A stretch of DNA of 64,000 bases from Microvelia longipes (lineage: Eukaryota > Arthropoda > Insecta > Hemiptera > Veliidae). Position 1 is the first letter of the stretch. Each line of letters opens with the position of its first letter. Shown piece after piece: positions 49,771 to 60,769 of this stretch. Position numbers and translations under genes: made by a program. Where the stretch lies: NCBI GenBank assembly GCA_018340805.1, contig JACMZG010001913.1:31464996-31528995 (forward strand). Reading direction: 5' to 3'. The notes beneath the pieces are model-generated. The model saw only the letters and a list, made by a program, of their open reading frames with translations, did not search any database and was not told the DNA's origin.

Positions 49771-50590
49771 GAAGCTATTTTTATTCGGACAAAGAAAACC
49801 ATTGTGTTTTTTAATTATGTGCGGATCTCTATTTTTATCTTGGTCATATCGAATATTAAATTATATTACATACACTTTTATGTTATATAAATTTAATCAG
49901 AAAGTAGAGTTGACTCTTGAATTAGAGAGGTAGACTCGAAAAAGATTTTAAAACTTTTATAGAAAGAAAATTTTTAAACTTTGATATCAAAATTTTAAAA
50001 TTTGTAAGTCTAATTTTATATCTGAAGTGAAAATTGTTTTCATGTTCATTCAGGGAAGACTTTGTATTTAATTATGAAAACATATGAATTTGTATTTAAT
50101 TATAAAAAATAAAAGAAAATAAAATAATCAAGTAATTATAAACTATAAAATGCTAAAGAGAAAGGGAGGGGGGTTGAGTGAAGAGAAAAGTTGATGGGAG
50201 AAAATACAGGGATCCGAGTTGATTGGGCTGGTCTCCAAATAAACTTGCGTACTTTAAATTAATGATAGCTGAGGACATTACAAGCCTGGGTAGAAAAACC
50301 CCCAGACAAGGGAGAAAAACTGGGCCAAATTTTATTTTCTCGCCAGTTGGTTTAATATCCCCCTCCTCCCGGATATTACAGAGGTTTATATTTCAGACAG
50401 AGAACTAATTATATTCTGAATAGTGTCTTTAAAATGAGCTTTAGTACAAAGTTTTTTCGTTTAATGACATGAAGAATTATAAAACTACATTAAATAATAC
50501 TATAATTTTATATTTTAAAATATTATAATTTTATACTTAAAAATACTATTTTTTAAATTAAAAACAAGTTATCAATTATAAAACGAGACC
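49771..50590. other. No gene seen
   Basis: AT-rich with one GC-richer patch at 50160-50410 that I cannot assign. Confidence 0.4.
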
Positions 50591-50607
50591 TCCCTACGAA
50601 TTAGAAA

Positions 50608-50680
50608 CACTTCCTGCGAATTTGCCATGGATTAGGCGTCATGGTGGGATTCAATCAGGTTTTTGTGACGTCTTTATTGT
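50608..50680 (+). repeat. Fragment of composite element
   Basis: GCGAATTTGCCATGG, TTAGGCGTCATGG, GGATTCAATC and TTTTTGTGACGTC follow the order of composite copy 2 without the TA array. Confidence 0.4.
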
Positions 50681-50779
50681 TTGTTGATCCGTTGAGTGTT
50701 GAAAAAATCAATAAATCTAAGGATTAATAGACGTGAGTTTTTTAAAATACTGTGTGTAAGAAGGCAGGAAAGAAACAAA

Positions 50780-50813
50780 TACTGACACGCAATTTGTATC
50801 TTACGTGTCAGTA
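50780..50813. repeat. 10-bp inverted repeat
   Basis: TACTGACACG and CGTGTCAGTA around a 14-base loop. A second small dyad (TTTGACTGCC/GGTAGTCAAA) follows. Confidence 0.7.
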
Positions 50814-51305
50814 GTATTTGACTGCCTCGGTAGTCAAATTGTAAATTATCTGCAGAAATTTTTTCTAGCATTCACTAGCCTTCGTTTTGTCGAGTACATT
50901 CTCCTAGGTAATTTCTTAAATCATATTAACTAAAAATAAATCTACGAACAGCCTACAAATATTTGCATCTTGCGAAACGCTTTGACATTTGTCTGAGGGG
51001 GGGAATAATATTATTCAAAGATCTAAAAATGCATATCCTTTTAAATTTATGTCAATTATTAGGAAAAGTAATTAAAAAATAAATTTAAAAGGAAATAGAG
51101 TTTTTCACATCAATGCTCAACTTAATTGCGGGCAGTTAAAGTTTCCAAGTGGCAAGACTAAAAATCAAGAGGTATCCCCACACAAAAAAGCGAGCCGAAT
51201 TCGAACTGAAATTGGACCGAAAAAGGTTTATTATACCTTTACCATAGGGTATTCCCAACGCAATTACACATCCCATGCCAATCAATTCTACAATGGTCTA
51301 CCACC
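50814..51305. other. No gene seen
   Basis: AT-rich sequence without recognisable features. Confidence 0.4.
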
Positions 51306-51366
51306 CTGACATAATCCTACACTGACATTATCCTACACTAACATGATCCTACACTAAAATGATACC
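51306..51366. repeat. Short tandem repeat, 16-bp unit x4
   Basis: Units of CTGACATAATCCTACA with one or two changes each; the fourth is partial. Confidence 0.85.
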
Positions 51367-52345
51367 TCTATCCCATTCCTATAAAGGTCTCTTTTACCAC
51401 TAACTATTAAGCCCTTTAAATGAAATTGGTCGTTCTTGGAATAGATTTTTACATGTTAAATGTTTATTGAGTAGACTTTTCATTTTAAATAACATTAAAA
51501 CCAAAGAATGTAAAGCATTTGTTTTAAAATTAAGATTAAAATATAATTTAATTAAAATTTCCTTAATAAGTTAAATTTAATATGATTTAACGTTAGTGAA
51601 GATAAAATTGTTTTGTATTAAAATTATTTAATTACGTGGATTTTCACATTCTTGGGGTTTCAAGTCCCTTATTTTTCGTTCTAGTTTTTATAAAAAGTTA
51701 TTCTTTCCAGAGATAATTAACCAATATATGTATTATCCTCATACTTTTTAAGTATTGAAATATTATATGAGAATCCATTTAGGGCACGAAAAAGACTAGA
51801 TTTCATAAGATAAAATAAACTATGTTTCATTACTTACAATTAGCATATTCATTGACCTACACAGATTCTCATCCAGTATTAATTAAATATTATAATTTTA
51901 TGTCACAGAAATAATGTGATGTAATTGTAGCGAGAGAGGAAATGAGAACATAATAACTGAGCAATATATGACACTTAACACAGTCGTTTGCTGAAGCCAG
52001 TAATCTGATGATCTACGATAGCATTATGGACCATTCCTGATTGATCATCAAGATCACCTTACACGTACCAATGTTCACTCTACTAAGATAAACAATGTTC
52101 GCTGGAAGTGATACTTACAGTATCACTTCTGATTTTAACTACAGACTCGAATAAAACTTATACCTTGACTTTGTTTATTTAAATGTTCAAATTTTTTAAA
52201 CTACTTTAATTTCTTTGCACAATTACATTCTCCAGGGCCTATGGAGTTTCTACACTTTATGTGCCTCGCTTTATCTCATTAGTGAGCATGTAAGGTCTTT
52301 CCTTATCCCTCCACGTAGAACTAACATGTTCTCATATTTCACAGG
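51367..52345. other. No gene seen
   Basis: AT-rich sequence without recognisable features. Confidence 0.4.
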
Positions 52346-52347
52346 GG

Positions 52348-52348
<1 letters not shown>

Positions 52349-52381
<33 letters not shown>

Positions 52382-52389
52382 ATATATAT

Positions 52390-52425
<36 letters not shown>
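52349..52425. repeat. (TA)n microsatellite
   Basis: A TA array with phase flips, on the 3' side of the LINE fragment. Confidence 0.9.
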
Positions 52426-52426
<1 letters not shown>

Positions 52427-52515
52427 GTAGATAGTAGTAGTAAGAATGGGGAGGTTAAGCCTGGTGAGTAACCACACTATTGGGTCCTTTTCACCAACCC
52501 GAAGTCAACCACCTA

Positions 52516-52719
52516 TCACTGTACTTCCACTACTTTCTCCTCGTCGAACCTCCTGCTACGATGGATGAAAGTAAGAATGTCCTGCCATCTTAGAGACTCC
52601 ATTTCCTCTTCGAGTAGCGTTCCAGTTCCAAATATTTGAAACCGAGCCTTTCCAAACCCTTCACACGTTGCCAAATAGTGATAGGCTGTTTCTTCCTCAT
52701 TGTCTTCACATATTGACAT
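52516..52719 (-). pseudogene. LINE ORF2 C-terminal fragment
   Basis: A 67-codon minus-strand frame contains CEDNEEETAYHYLATCEGFG, then ARFQIFGTGTLLEEE and LRWQDILTFIHRSRRF. The C...E-x-x-T-x-x-H/Y...C, L-x-x-L/I-x-W-x-D-I-L-x-F pattern is typical of the zinc-binding tail of Jockey/R1/I-group ORF2 proteins, where it follows the RNase H region. The first Cys pair is missing because the frame begins in a TA array. Base composition is near 45-50% GC, unlike the flanks, so it may be younger than its surroundings. Confidence 0.65.
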
Positions 52720-52724
52720 ATTGG

Positions 52725-52752
52725 CATATATATATATATATATATATTATAT

Positions 52753-52790
<38 letters not shown>

Positions 52791-52812
52791 ATATATATAT
52801 AATATATTATTA
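52725..52812. repeat. (TA)n microsatellite
   Basis: A TA array with phase flips, directly at the 5' side of the LINE fragment. Confidence 0.9.
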
Positions 52813-55490
52813 AATAAAGGCCAAATTTACAGCCAATAGCTCGAATTTGATATTTTTTATCTGACTACTACCCCATATTTTTAATCTTGTTTTCTTAAAA
52901 TATCTTACATCAATATTCCATCAAATAATAATTTTTTTATGTTCAAAAAACGAGTTTTATTAAAAACAAAAATAATTGAGTTTATAACGCAACACTGGAC
53001 ACGTAGATTTCATAGCCGTCAAAGTCTGAGGGGATTTATAAAAAAAAAAACGCAATGTTATATTTAGGACATAAAAAGTTGGGGATAAAAAATGTTTTCA
53101 ATTCTCCAATCAATGTTACTTGGTCTAGGAAAGGGAATAAAAGAGGGTAAAAAAGTATTAATTTTTACCCTGTTATGTTGGAGCCCCTGTAATGTTTCAA
53201 CATGGAGACATCAATTATTTACGCAAGTTGTTTTCATGCTTCAATTTTTTTACAAGGTTACATTAAACTTGGTTGGCAAGAGTAATTAAAAATAAATAAT
53301 AAAAAGTAAATTGAGTCTAGGTATACGAAATTAATTAAAATGTATAGAACTGGATTCAAATGGATACTATGTGGCATCTTTTAATTAAATACAAATAGAT
53401 CTGTAAATAAATTCATCAGAGTATTTAAAATTAACTTTGAAAAGTAATGACATTTAAGCAGACCCATAGCAAGGGAGAGGGTTGCGCTATCAGCAAAAAT
53501 TACGTCTCCTCTGACATAGTAGTTTTCAGCAGAAGTTCTTTAAAGGTGTGTAAAACATTCCCCATCTGGCATCGGTCCCCTCCCATTAAACAAGCTTCGG
53601 CTGGCAACGGGCCTGCATTTGCATTTTATCATTAACATACTTTCGGACTATAGAATGACAATGCATCAAAATAGTCATAAGCAAAATTTTAATAAATGAA
53701 TACCTAGGCCAGAGGAATAATTGACGAGTATTTTATGGGGCACTAAAGAACGATCCAGAGTGAATAAATAGAATGTGTATTTCTAAAAACAACTGGGGCA
53801 AGATCGCTGATTTCAAATATTGCCTTAAGGAAGCAAAATGACTAAAAACTGATAAAGAACACAGGAATTCATAATATGATAACCAAAAGCAACGAAGCTA
53901 AAACAGGCAGTTCATAATGAAAATCAGTATTGCTAACACAGAAGCTAAAGTTAAAGTTTTTTTATTATCACATCACTCGTAAATTTACTTTCTTGTAAAT
54001 AGAAGTGTTACAGTCTTAAGACATTTATCATTTTTTATAATGTCGGGTATGTTAAGGTGGAGGGGATACCGAGAGGATGAGATAAAGAATGAATGTCTCC
54101 TTGCCTTTTCAGTGGTTGATTTAGTGAATTTTACTTAATCGATCTTTCATTTGATTATCCATTAATCAATAAAGGCTAAAGATTAAGCAATCTTTATTGT
54201 GTAAAATGTGCGACGGGTTCAAGTGATTTATGCTTCGTAGGATACCTGTACCAGATTGATACTTCCCTATTCTATGATTACATGTAACTTATCCGTTGTC
54301 GTGCCACCCTTTATGCTTTACTCCACCTAGATAGTTAGATTTCCAATTTTACAGCATTCCTTTGATCATACCTCCTTTCCATAGTGTTACTCAATAGCTT
54401 TCAATAAATTTGAGAGACTTTTCAATAAATGTCTCTCCTGTTCACATGTTGAAAATAATACTAGGCATGAGTCCTGAGTAAACAACAAGAAGGTTTTCCT
54501 GACTCGCAATAAAGCTGATGTGAGATTGCTACAGATAAAATTTCTTACTATAGCTTCAAAGTTGCTATAAAATACATAAGAAGATTCAATGCACTAAAAC
54601 CCATTAAGATGTGGTGTGATGAACCCGTTACGTCTAAACTAACATTATAAAGATGCAAATTACAAAATAATGCGATAATTATGAATATTTATTCCAAATT
54701 TAACAAACTAATTAGTGTTGAGTTCAAAATAATTAACACTTTGACCTTTTTGATGTGAATGGCTAAATGTTCTGTAAAAACAAATTGCTACAAAATCATC
54801 AAGTCTATCTGTCTAGATTCATGTTTTAATTTTATTTTTAATGCTCATATTTTAATTACTTAAATTATGTGTTAAATTAAACTTTTACACCAGTAAAATT
54901 TATTAAGAACAAAAACACACTATTTTTAACAATGAAGTACTTCAAAAACTACAAATAAATATGTTCTACACATAAAAACCCACACTACAAAGATAATACA
55001 ATAAATTATGTTATTATGAGACATGCAGCGCTCTCTTGAATCAAGTGAGTATTTCTAGTACTACATACAACAACCCTTTGTTTTATATAGAGAGTCCTAT
55101 AAAGAGTCTTGTATACAACTGATATTGACAATTTTATGTCTAATACATCACTTTAATAAACTCCAATTTAAACAAAATAAGAACCGTTTACTAGAATATT
55201 TAAAATGAAAATGGTGCGCTATTTCATATAATTTAAAATGCATTAAGTTGTTTAGCTTCCAAAACAAACGGATGCTTTTTATAATAACATATCGATTTTG
55301 TATTCTTCTTTTTTTGTTTTTCTTCTTTGTTATTTTGAACATTATAAGTTATTATTTTCAAGTTAATTTTCTTTTAAATTTGTTTTAAATTAGGGTATGT
55401 TTCTGCAATTCCATTACAGTTAAAATTATTTCTTTTTTAATGTCTAACTTAACAATATTATTTATTTAATTTTTTATAAGATAACTAAAG
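52813..55490. other. No gene seen
   Basis: AT-rich. The patch at 53440-53640 shares TCGGCTGGCAACGGGCCTG-like sequence with 9643-9661. I see nothing else recognisable. Confidence 0.4.
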
Positions 55491-55494
55491 ATTG

Positions 55495-55570
55495 CATGCT
55501 AGTTTGGGATTTGAACAACAGATTGCACCACTGCAAGGGTAAAATCCCATTTAGACCACTTATCCATTCT
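55495..55570 (-). repeat. tRNA-like segment
   Basis: On the minus strand ATAAGTGGTCTAAATGGG resembles an A-box region, and TTGTTCAAATCCCAAACTAG a degenerate B-box/T-arm about 45 bases later. Acceptor pairing is poor. It is probably a tRNA-derived SINE head or tRNA relic. Confidence 0.3.
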
Positions 55571-56451
55571 TTTTAATGCTCAACAGCGTTCTTTTATTAT
55601 TTTTATAGCAATCATATGAAATTGCTTACGTTTTACCGAATTTTCATCCGAAAATTACGCTTAAGATAAAAATAAATAAATAAACAAATAAATAAAGTGG
55701 ATTTATTAGACATAATAAGGGAAAGTACAAAGAAATTGGGATCTCACTCAAAAGCCTACTCCAGGGTCATTTTTATGACCGTTAGAAGGAGGGTTATTGT
55801 AAGGAGTAGTAAGGAGGGTTATTATATTGTTTTAGATAATAATAAATAAATTTAAATCATTCTATTTTCCAAACAGACTACACTAGTCTCTTGAAGTGTC
55901 ATATTTGATCAATATGGAATTTAGCACTGTTGTATTGTTATTAGCACTATCTCGAGTTTTATCGAAATAACATAAGTATGAAAGGAACGAAAAAAGAGTC
56001 TCTCCACAAAACTATTAATTTATTCAAAGCGCTTTCAACCTACATGAGGCCATCATCAGTGCCTGTACAAATAAGTAAAAATAACAAATAATTAAAAACA
56101 GTTAAAAATGTATAAAAATCCAGTCAAAATACAGTAAGAGAATAAAAATTAAATAAATAAATAAAAGACAAATGAAATTACCAGGAATAATTATAAGAAA
56201 ACAGCTAAAAGAAAGACATTATAAACGTAAAAACTAAATAGAATTAGTAATATTCTTCCTCTTCTTTTTCGACTCAACGATGTCGGTAAGCCGTGATAGA
56301 CTGGTTGGAGGCGGGGGCGGTACCTTCAGGAGAGCTAGTAGAAGGGGTGTCTTTCCCCTCTGACGTTCAAGTTAAGTTCTCCCACTGCTTCCTGACTCCT
56401 TGGAATCTCTAATTTCTCCAAGAAGTCTAGCTTACGCCCTTTATTTGCAAA

Positions 56452-56751
56452 ATGAAGGAACCCAACCTGATGCGGACCGTTCATATGATCTACAAGTCGG
56501 AGTACTTAGGTCAGACAGGTAGGAGCATAAGTACTCGTATTTCGGAGCATTTAAAGAATACAGGTAGCAGGTTCTATGAGCATATTAATGCTGAAGATCA
56601 TATGAACGGTCCGCATCAGGTTGGGTTCCATCATTTTGCAAATAAAGGGTGTAAGCTAGACTTCTTGGAGAAATTAGAGAGTTCTAAGGAGTCAGGAAGC
56701 AGTGGAGAACTTAACTTGAACGTCAGAGGGAAAGATCACCCCTTCTACTAG
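56452..56751 (+). pseudogene. Penelope-like element GIY-YIG endonuclease C-terminal part
   Basis: It reads IYKSEYLGQTGRSISTRISE, then HLKNTGSRFYEHINAEDH and KLDFLEKLESSKESGSSGEL. Y-L-G-x-T-G-R-S with a following R-I-x-E-H is the GIY-YIG second strand and Arg helix as found in PLEs. L-D-x-L-E-K-L-E is the usual end of the domain and supplies the metal-binding Glu region. The first ~40 bases of the frame belong to the inverted left arm, so true element-sense coding starts only at about 56492. The frame ends at TAG near 56751. It is a domain remnant carried inside the foldback. Confidence 0.7.
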
Positions 56752-57021
56752 CTCTCCTGAAGGTACCGCCCCGCCTCCAACCAGTCATCACGGCTCACCG
56801 ACACGTGAGTCGAAAAAGAAGAGAAGAATATTACTAATTCTATTTAGTTTTTACGTTTATAATGTCTTTCTTTTAGCTGTTTTCTTATAATTATTCCTGG
56901 TAATTTCATTTGTCTTTTATTTATTTATTTAATTTTTATTCTCTTTACTGTATTTTGACTTGATTTTTATACATTTTTAACTGTTTTTAATTATTTGTTT
57001 TTTTACTTATTTGTACAGGCA

Positions 57022-57053
57022 CTGATGATGGCCTCATGTAGGTTGAAAGCGCT
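57022..57053 (+). ncRNA. Hammerhead-like motif, Penelope family 1
   Basis: CTGATGA (57022-57028), a weak stem II (GGCCT-CATGT-AGGTT, two G-U pairs), GAAA (57045-57048), then AGCGCT, which can form a loopless stem III followed by T. The inverted copy lies at about 56028-56059. Stem I is not convincing, so activity is doubtful. Confidence 0.35.
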
Positions 57054-57169
57054 TTGAATAAATTAATAGTTTTGTGGAGAGACTCTTTTCTTCGTTCCTT
57101 TCATTATGAACAACTCCACTAGTGCTCCTTCAAAATCAACATAAGTATGTTTATTTATTTAAAGAAAAT

Positions 57170-57495
57170 TAATTATGTTGAAATTTGCTACAAGTATATC
57201 CCTTTATGCCATAAATAAGTATAGTGTTTCGTTTCAATACGTTAAATATATCTACGGTTTTTGTTAGATCATAGTTAAGCCTCATCGAGCGCGATCAGTG
57301 ATGAGGGTGACTGCATTATTTTCTGAATGTATTTACTGTTTAAGGACAAACAAATCGAATCCGAAGACGTATTGAAATATACATTTGGTCATTTTTATAC
57401 TCTGAGGACAAGCGAAGCTAGTCCGAAGTATTTAAGATGAGCGTAACGAATTCGATATGATAAGGAAAATATTCGATAACCCCATACTCGATAAT
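57170..57495 (+). repeat. 5S-related repeat, 3' half
   Basis: It carries AAGTATAGTGTTTCGTTTCA, a degenerate 5S box at 57273-57314 (GTTAAGCCTCATCGAGCGCG, then ATCAGTGATGAGGGTGACTG), GGACAAGCGAAGCTAGTCCG, ATGAGCGTAACGAATTCGAT and a CCCCATACTCGAT end. Confidence 0.6.
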
Positions 57496-58400
57496 TTAAT
57501 TTCAAAAGTCCTAAATAAATAAAGGAAATACGAAAAATTCAATACTCCTGAATTCAGTATATACGTAATATAAATTCAAAGTTATTGTAGAAATATTCAA
57601 ATTTTAAACTAAAAGTAGATCCACAAATGAATTATAGCTGCGAAAATCTAGCAGTTGGCATGACTGAGTTATATACGAGTACGGTATGTTAGTTTAATGT
57701 AACGTTATAACGTAACATTTAGTACAAATGTGTAATATGTTATTTATAATAATAAGATCATGTTAAAACTGCAATGTAACGTAATGTTTCTCTATAATAA
57801 TAAGATATTAAATATAAAGGTTGTTGTTGATAAGGTTTTAAGCTGTACTGTGTGACGTAAATATAGGGCGTGTCAAAGCTTCAGAAACGGCTAATTATTG
57901 CAGTTAATGTATGCTATATATTAGAATACGGGTTAATGTTATCTTCATCATGGTACCTTTTTCCCACAAATTATTTCAATTTTTCCGCAGAATAAAATTT
58001 CTACAGAGGGTTGTTGAGTCGTCAATTATTTGTTGGCATCTGATTTGATGACAATCAGGTCTGTAGGTTGTTGCCATGTAACAAAAAATAATGCAAAACA
58101 ACACCAAAGTGGCCACAGGGAGGCCCATGAGCCGTGCAGAGCTACGTACTTAAACATACAAAGCAGATCATATCTAATTCAAACTGACCTTAGATTGCCA
58201 AGTTATAAGCTGATCTTGATTTTAGTTCATTGTATCCACCAAGTTTGAAAATAACTCAAACTTAGAGAACGCATAATTTCATCTGTAAAATAAATCCAGA
58301 TTTGAAAGATTTTTAATAATAATGCGTAAACAAACACTCTCAGCGAATTGACTTATGAATTTTCTTTACATTACGAAGGTAGGGAGGATTGATGAGCTTC
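57496..58400. other. No gene seen
   Basis: AT-rich sequence without recognisable features. Confidence 0.4.
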
Positions 58401-58405
58401 TAATC

Positions 58406-58407
<2 letters not shown>

Positions 58408-58468
<61 letters not shown>

Positions 58469-58471
58469 TAA
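58408..58471. repeat. (TA)n microsatellite
   Basis: A TA array with two phase flips, just before the next 5S-related repeat. Confidence 0.9.
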
Positions 58472-58484
58472 GCGTAATTTGAAT

Positions 58485-59168
58485 TATTCATTTCAGGTGT
58501 TTTTCAGGCCTCCTAAGTAGTTTTTACAAATTTGTCTGTGTGTGTGTCTGTTATCATCGTAAAACTCCAAGCGTATTTAATCTAGTGAATTGAAACTTCG
58601 TACAAAAATCGGGTTATAGGTGTAGGTAAAATATTCTTTGACGTCGTCAATATTTGTCGAAAAATCATAAAACTTCGAAAAATGTTGTGATTAATTTATG
58701 ATTTAGCACGCATGTAGCTATATCAACGTATAACACTAACATATGCTTTTAAATTTTATCTCATTATCAGCTTCATTTTGATTTTTATCGACTGACTTGT
58801 GTGCACTTTTTTTTAAATATAAAATATCGGGAAAATATCTTATTAATGATTTTTTATTAATGATTAAAACTTACAAGTGTCTACCTTAAAGCAAAAAATA
58901 AGTAAACTAAGTTTCGTTTCAATATGAAAAGTATATCCATGATTTTTTGTTGAAACAAAGAATTTAAGGAGCCTCGAGCGTGGTCGGTACCTGGATAAGT
59001 GTCCACTGGAAATGAAACGAAATTATTTACTATCTTAGAACGAGCAAAGCGAATCTGACGAGGTGAAGTATGGCTTTATAGACTTTTATATTTTGAGACG
59101 AGCGAAGTGAGCCAGAAGTTGGGAGGATGAGCGTAGCGAATCTGATGTGATGAGGAAAAGTTTCGATT
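58485..59168 (+). repeat. 5S-related repeat, copy O
   Basis: All central and 3' blocks are present: CAGGCCTCCTAAGTAGTTTT, TGTGTGTGTCTGTTATCATC, TTGACGTCGTCAATA, GATTTAGCACGCATGTAGCT and a 5S-like box at 58961-59012 (AGCCTCGAGCGTGGTCGGTA, then CCTGGATAAGTGTCCACTGG). The 22-bp motif occurs as GAACGAGCAAAGCGAATCTG, GAGACGAGCGAAGTGAGCC and GATGAGCGTAGCGAATCTG, so there may be three iterations. The 3' terminus is cut. Confidence 0.65.
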
Positions 59169-59639
59169 TGTTTGTTATCTTAGCCACCTCTTTTATAATC
59201 ACGTGCCTCAATGGAAAACAAAACCTTATTATAACACCCTTAACTACAAACCACTAAGCAGAAGGACTTTAACTTTATTGTTTTCTACCTGTCTCTGACA
59301 TTTACACCGCACCGCCTCCCATCCGGAGGCGGAGGTAATACTAAGTTTCGTAGCTCTCAAAGTTAGCTTATATGTGGCGGAACTAGATTAGACAACAAGA
59401 AGAGACGTAATTAAACATAAAAACTTAACAGTAGCGTTAAATAACTGAATTAAGTTTATTCTGACATGAAGTGAAGCTAAAGGCTCTGGAGCAAGAGTGA
59501 GAAAACAAAGTTTGCTTGAGCCCTGCGGGCCGCAAAGGGCTTTGGCGTACAGGAATTAAAAAGCTATCTAAAATACAACGTTAATTAAATAAGTATTTAT
59601 CGTCATAAATTTACACGATACTTGTTCTATTGGAAATAA
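59169..59639. other. No gene seen
   Basis: A GC-rich hairpin-prone patch (GCCCTGCGGGCCGCAAAGGG) lies at 59521-59540. Otherwise I see nothing recognisable. Confidence 0.4.
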
Positions 59640-60701
59640 ACTGCATATCATGGAACGTAGCCTCATACTTATGCTGCATATCATGAACGTAGCCTACCTA
59701 TAGGTTTAAATTACTGCATATCATGGAACGTAGCCTCCCTACTAGGTTTAATATACTGCATATCATGGAACGTAGCCTCCCTACCTTATAGTTTAAATAC
59801 TGCATATCATGGAACGTGCCTCCCTAGGTTTAAATATACTGCTATCATGGAACGTAGCCTCCCTACCTGGGTTTATCTGCATATCATGGAACGTAGCCTC
59901 CCTCCTATAGGTTTAGCATAACGTACCTACTGCATTCATGGAACGTGCATGGTTTAAATATACTGCATATCATGGAACGTAGCCTCCCTACTATAGCTGC
60001 CATGGAACGTAGCTCCCTACCCCTCCCTACCTATAATATACTGCATATCATGGAACGTAGCCTCCCTACTGGTTTAAATATACTGCATATCATGGAACGT
60101 AGCCTCCCTACCTATAGGTTTAAATATACTGCATATCATGGAACGTAGCTCCCTACCTATAGGTTTAATTACTGCATATCATGGAACGTAGCCTCCTACC
60201 TATAGGTTTAATATACTGCATATCATGGAACGTAGCCTCCCTACCTATAGGTTTAAATATACTGCTATCATGGAACGTAGCCTCCTACCTATAGGTAGTA
60301 ATTTTAAATACTGCATATCATGGAACGTAGCCTCCCTAAGGTTTACTGCATATATGGACGTAGCCCCTACCATATCATGGACGTAGCCTCCCTACCTAGG
60401 TTTAAATACTGCATATCATGGAACGTGCCTCCCTACCTATAGGTTTAAAATATACTGCATATGGAACGTAGCCTCCCTACCTACAGGTTTAAATATACTG
60501 CATATCATGGAACGTAGCTCCTTACCTCTGCATATCAGGAACGTAGCTCCCTACCTATAGGTTTAAATATACTGCATATCATGGAACGTAGCCTCCCTAC
60601 CTATAGGTTTAAATATACTGCATATCATGGAACGTAGCCTCCCTACCTATAGGTTTAAATATACTGCATATCATGGAACGTAGCCTCCCTACCTATAGGT
60701 T
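59640..60701. repeat. Minisatellite, 46-bp unit, roughly 25 units
   Basis: The consensus is TACTGCATATCATGGAACG, TAGCCTCCCTACC, TATAGGTTTAAATA. Units contain the 10-bp palindrome ACCTATAGGT. The right-hand units are nearly perfect; the left and central units have many 1-15-base deletions. Scattered small deletions may be real divergence or long-read consensus error. Confidence 0.95.
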
Positions 60702-60769
60702 AGAAACTATAGGAGCATGTAATATTGCTATATGAGGTAGCGTGATTACAAAACTGTGTTCTCATATAA

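Larger units (their letters stand above)
55981..57137 (+). mobile_element. Self-complementary Penelope-like insertion with 12-bp TSD
   Basis: AACATAAGTATG flanks a 1157-bp unit at 55969-55980 and 57138-57149. The unit is a giant inverted repeat with arms at 55981-56491 and 56595-57101 around a 103-bp centre. Each arm holds the terminal repeat (AAAGGAACGAA..., hammerhead-like CTGATGA/GAAA boxes), the 3' UTR and the end of the GIY-YIG frame. After the right arm comes a unique tail (ATTATGAAC...TTCAAAATC), also present in the 345-bp relative at 33124-33468. The plus strand is the sense strand. The reverse transcriptase is absent. Confidence 0.85.

Noticed and set aside
56452..56491. Start of the nuclease coding region at the first ATG
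   Set aside because: These bases belong to the inverted left arm of the foldback, so the apparent start is antisense sequence read through.
59640..60701. CRISPR array
   Set aside because: Units are contiguous with no unique spacers, and the surrounding DNA is eukaryotic. It is a minisatellite.
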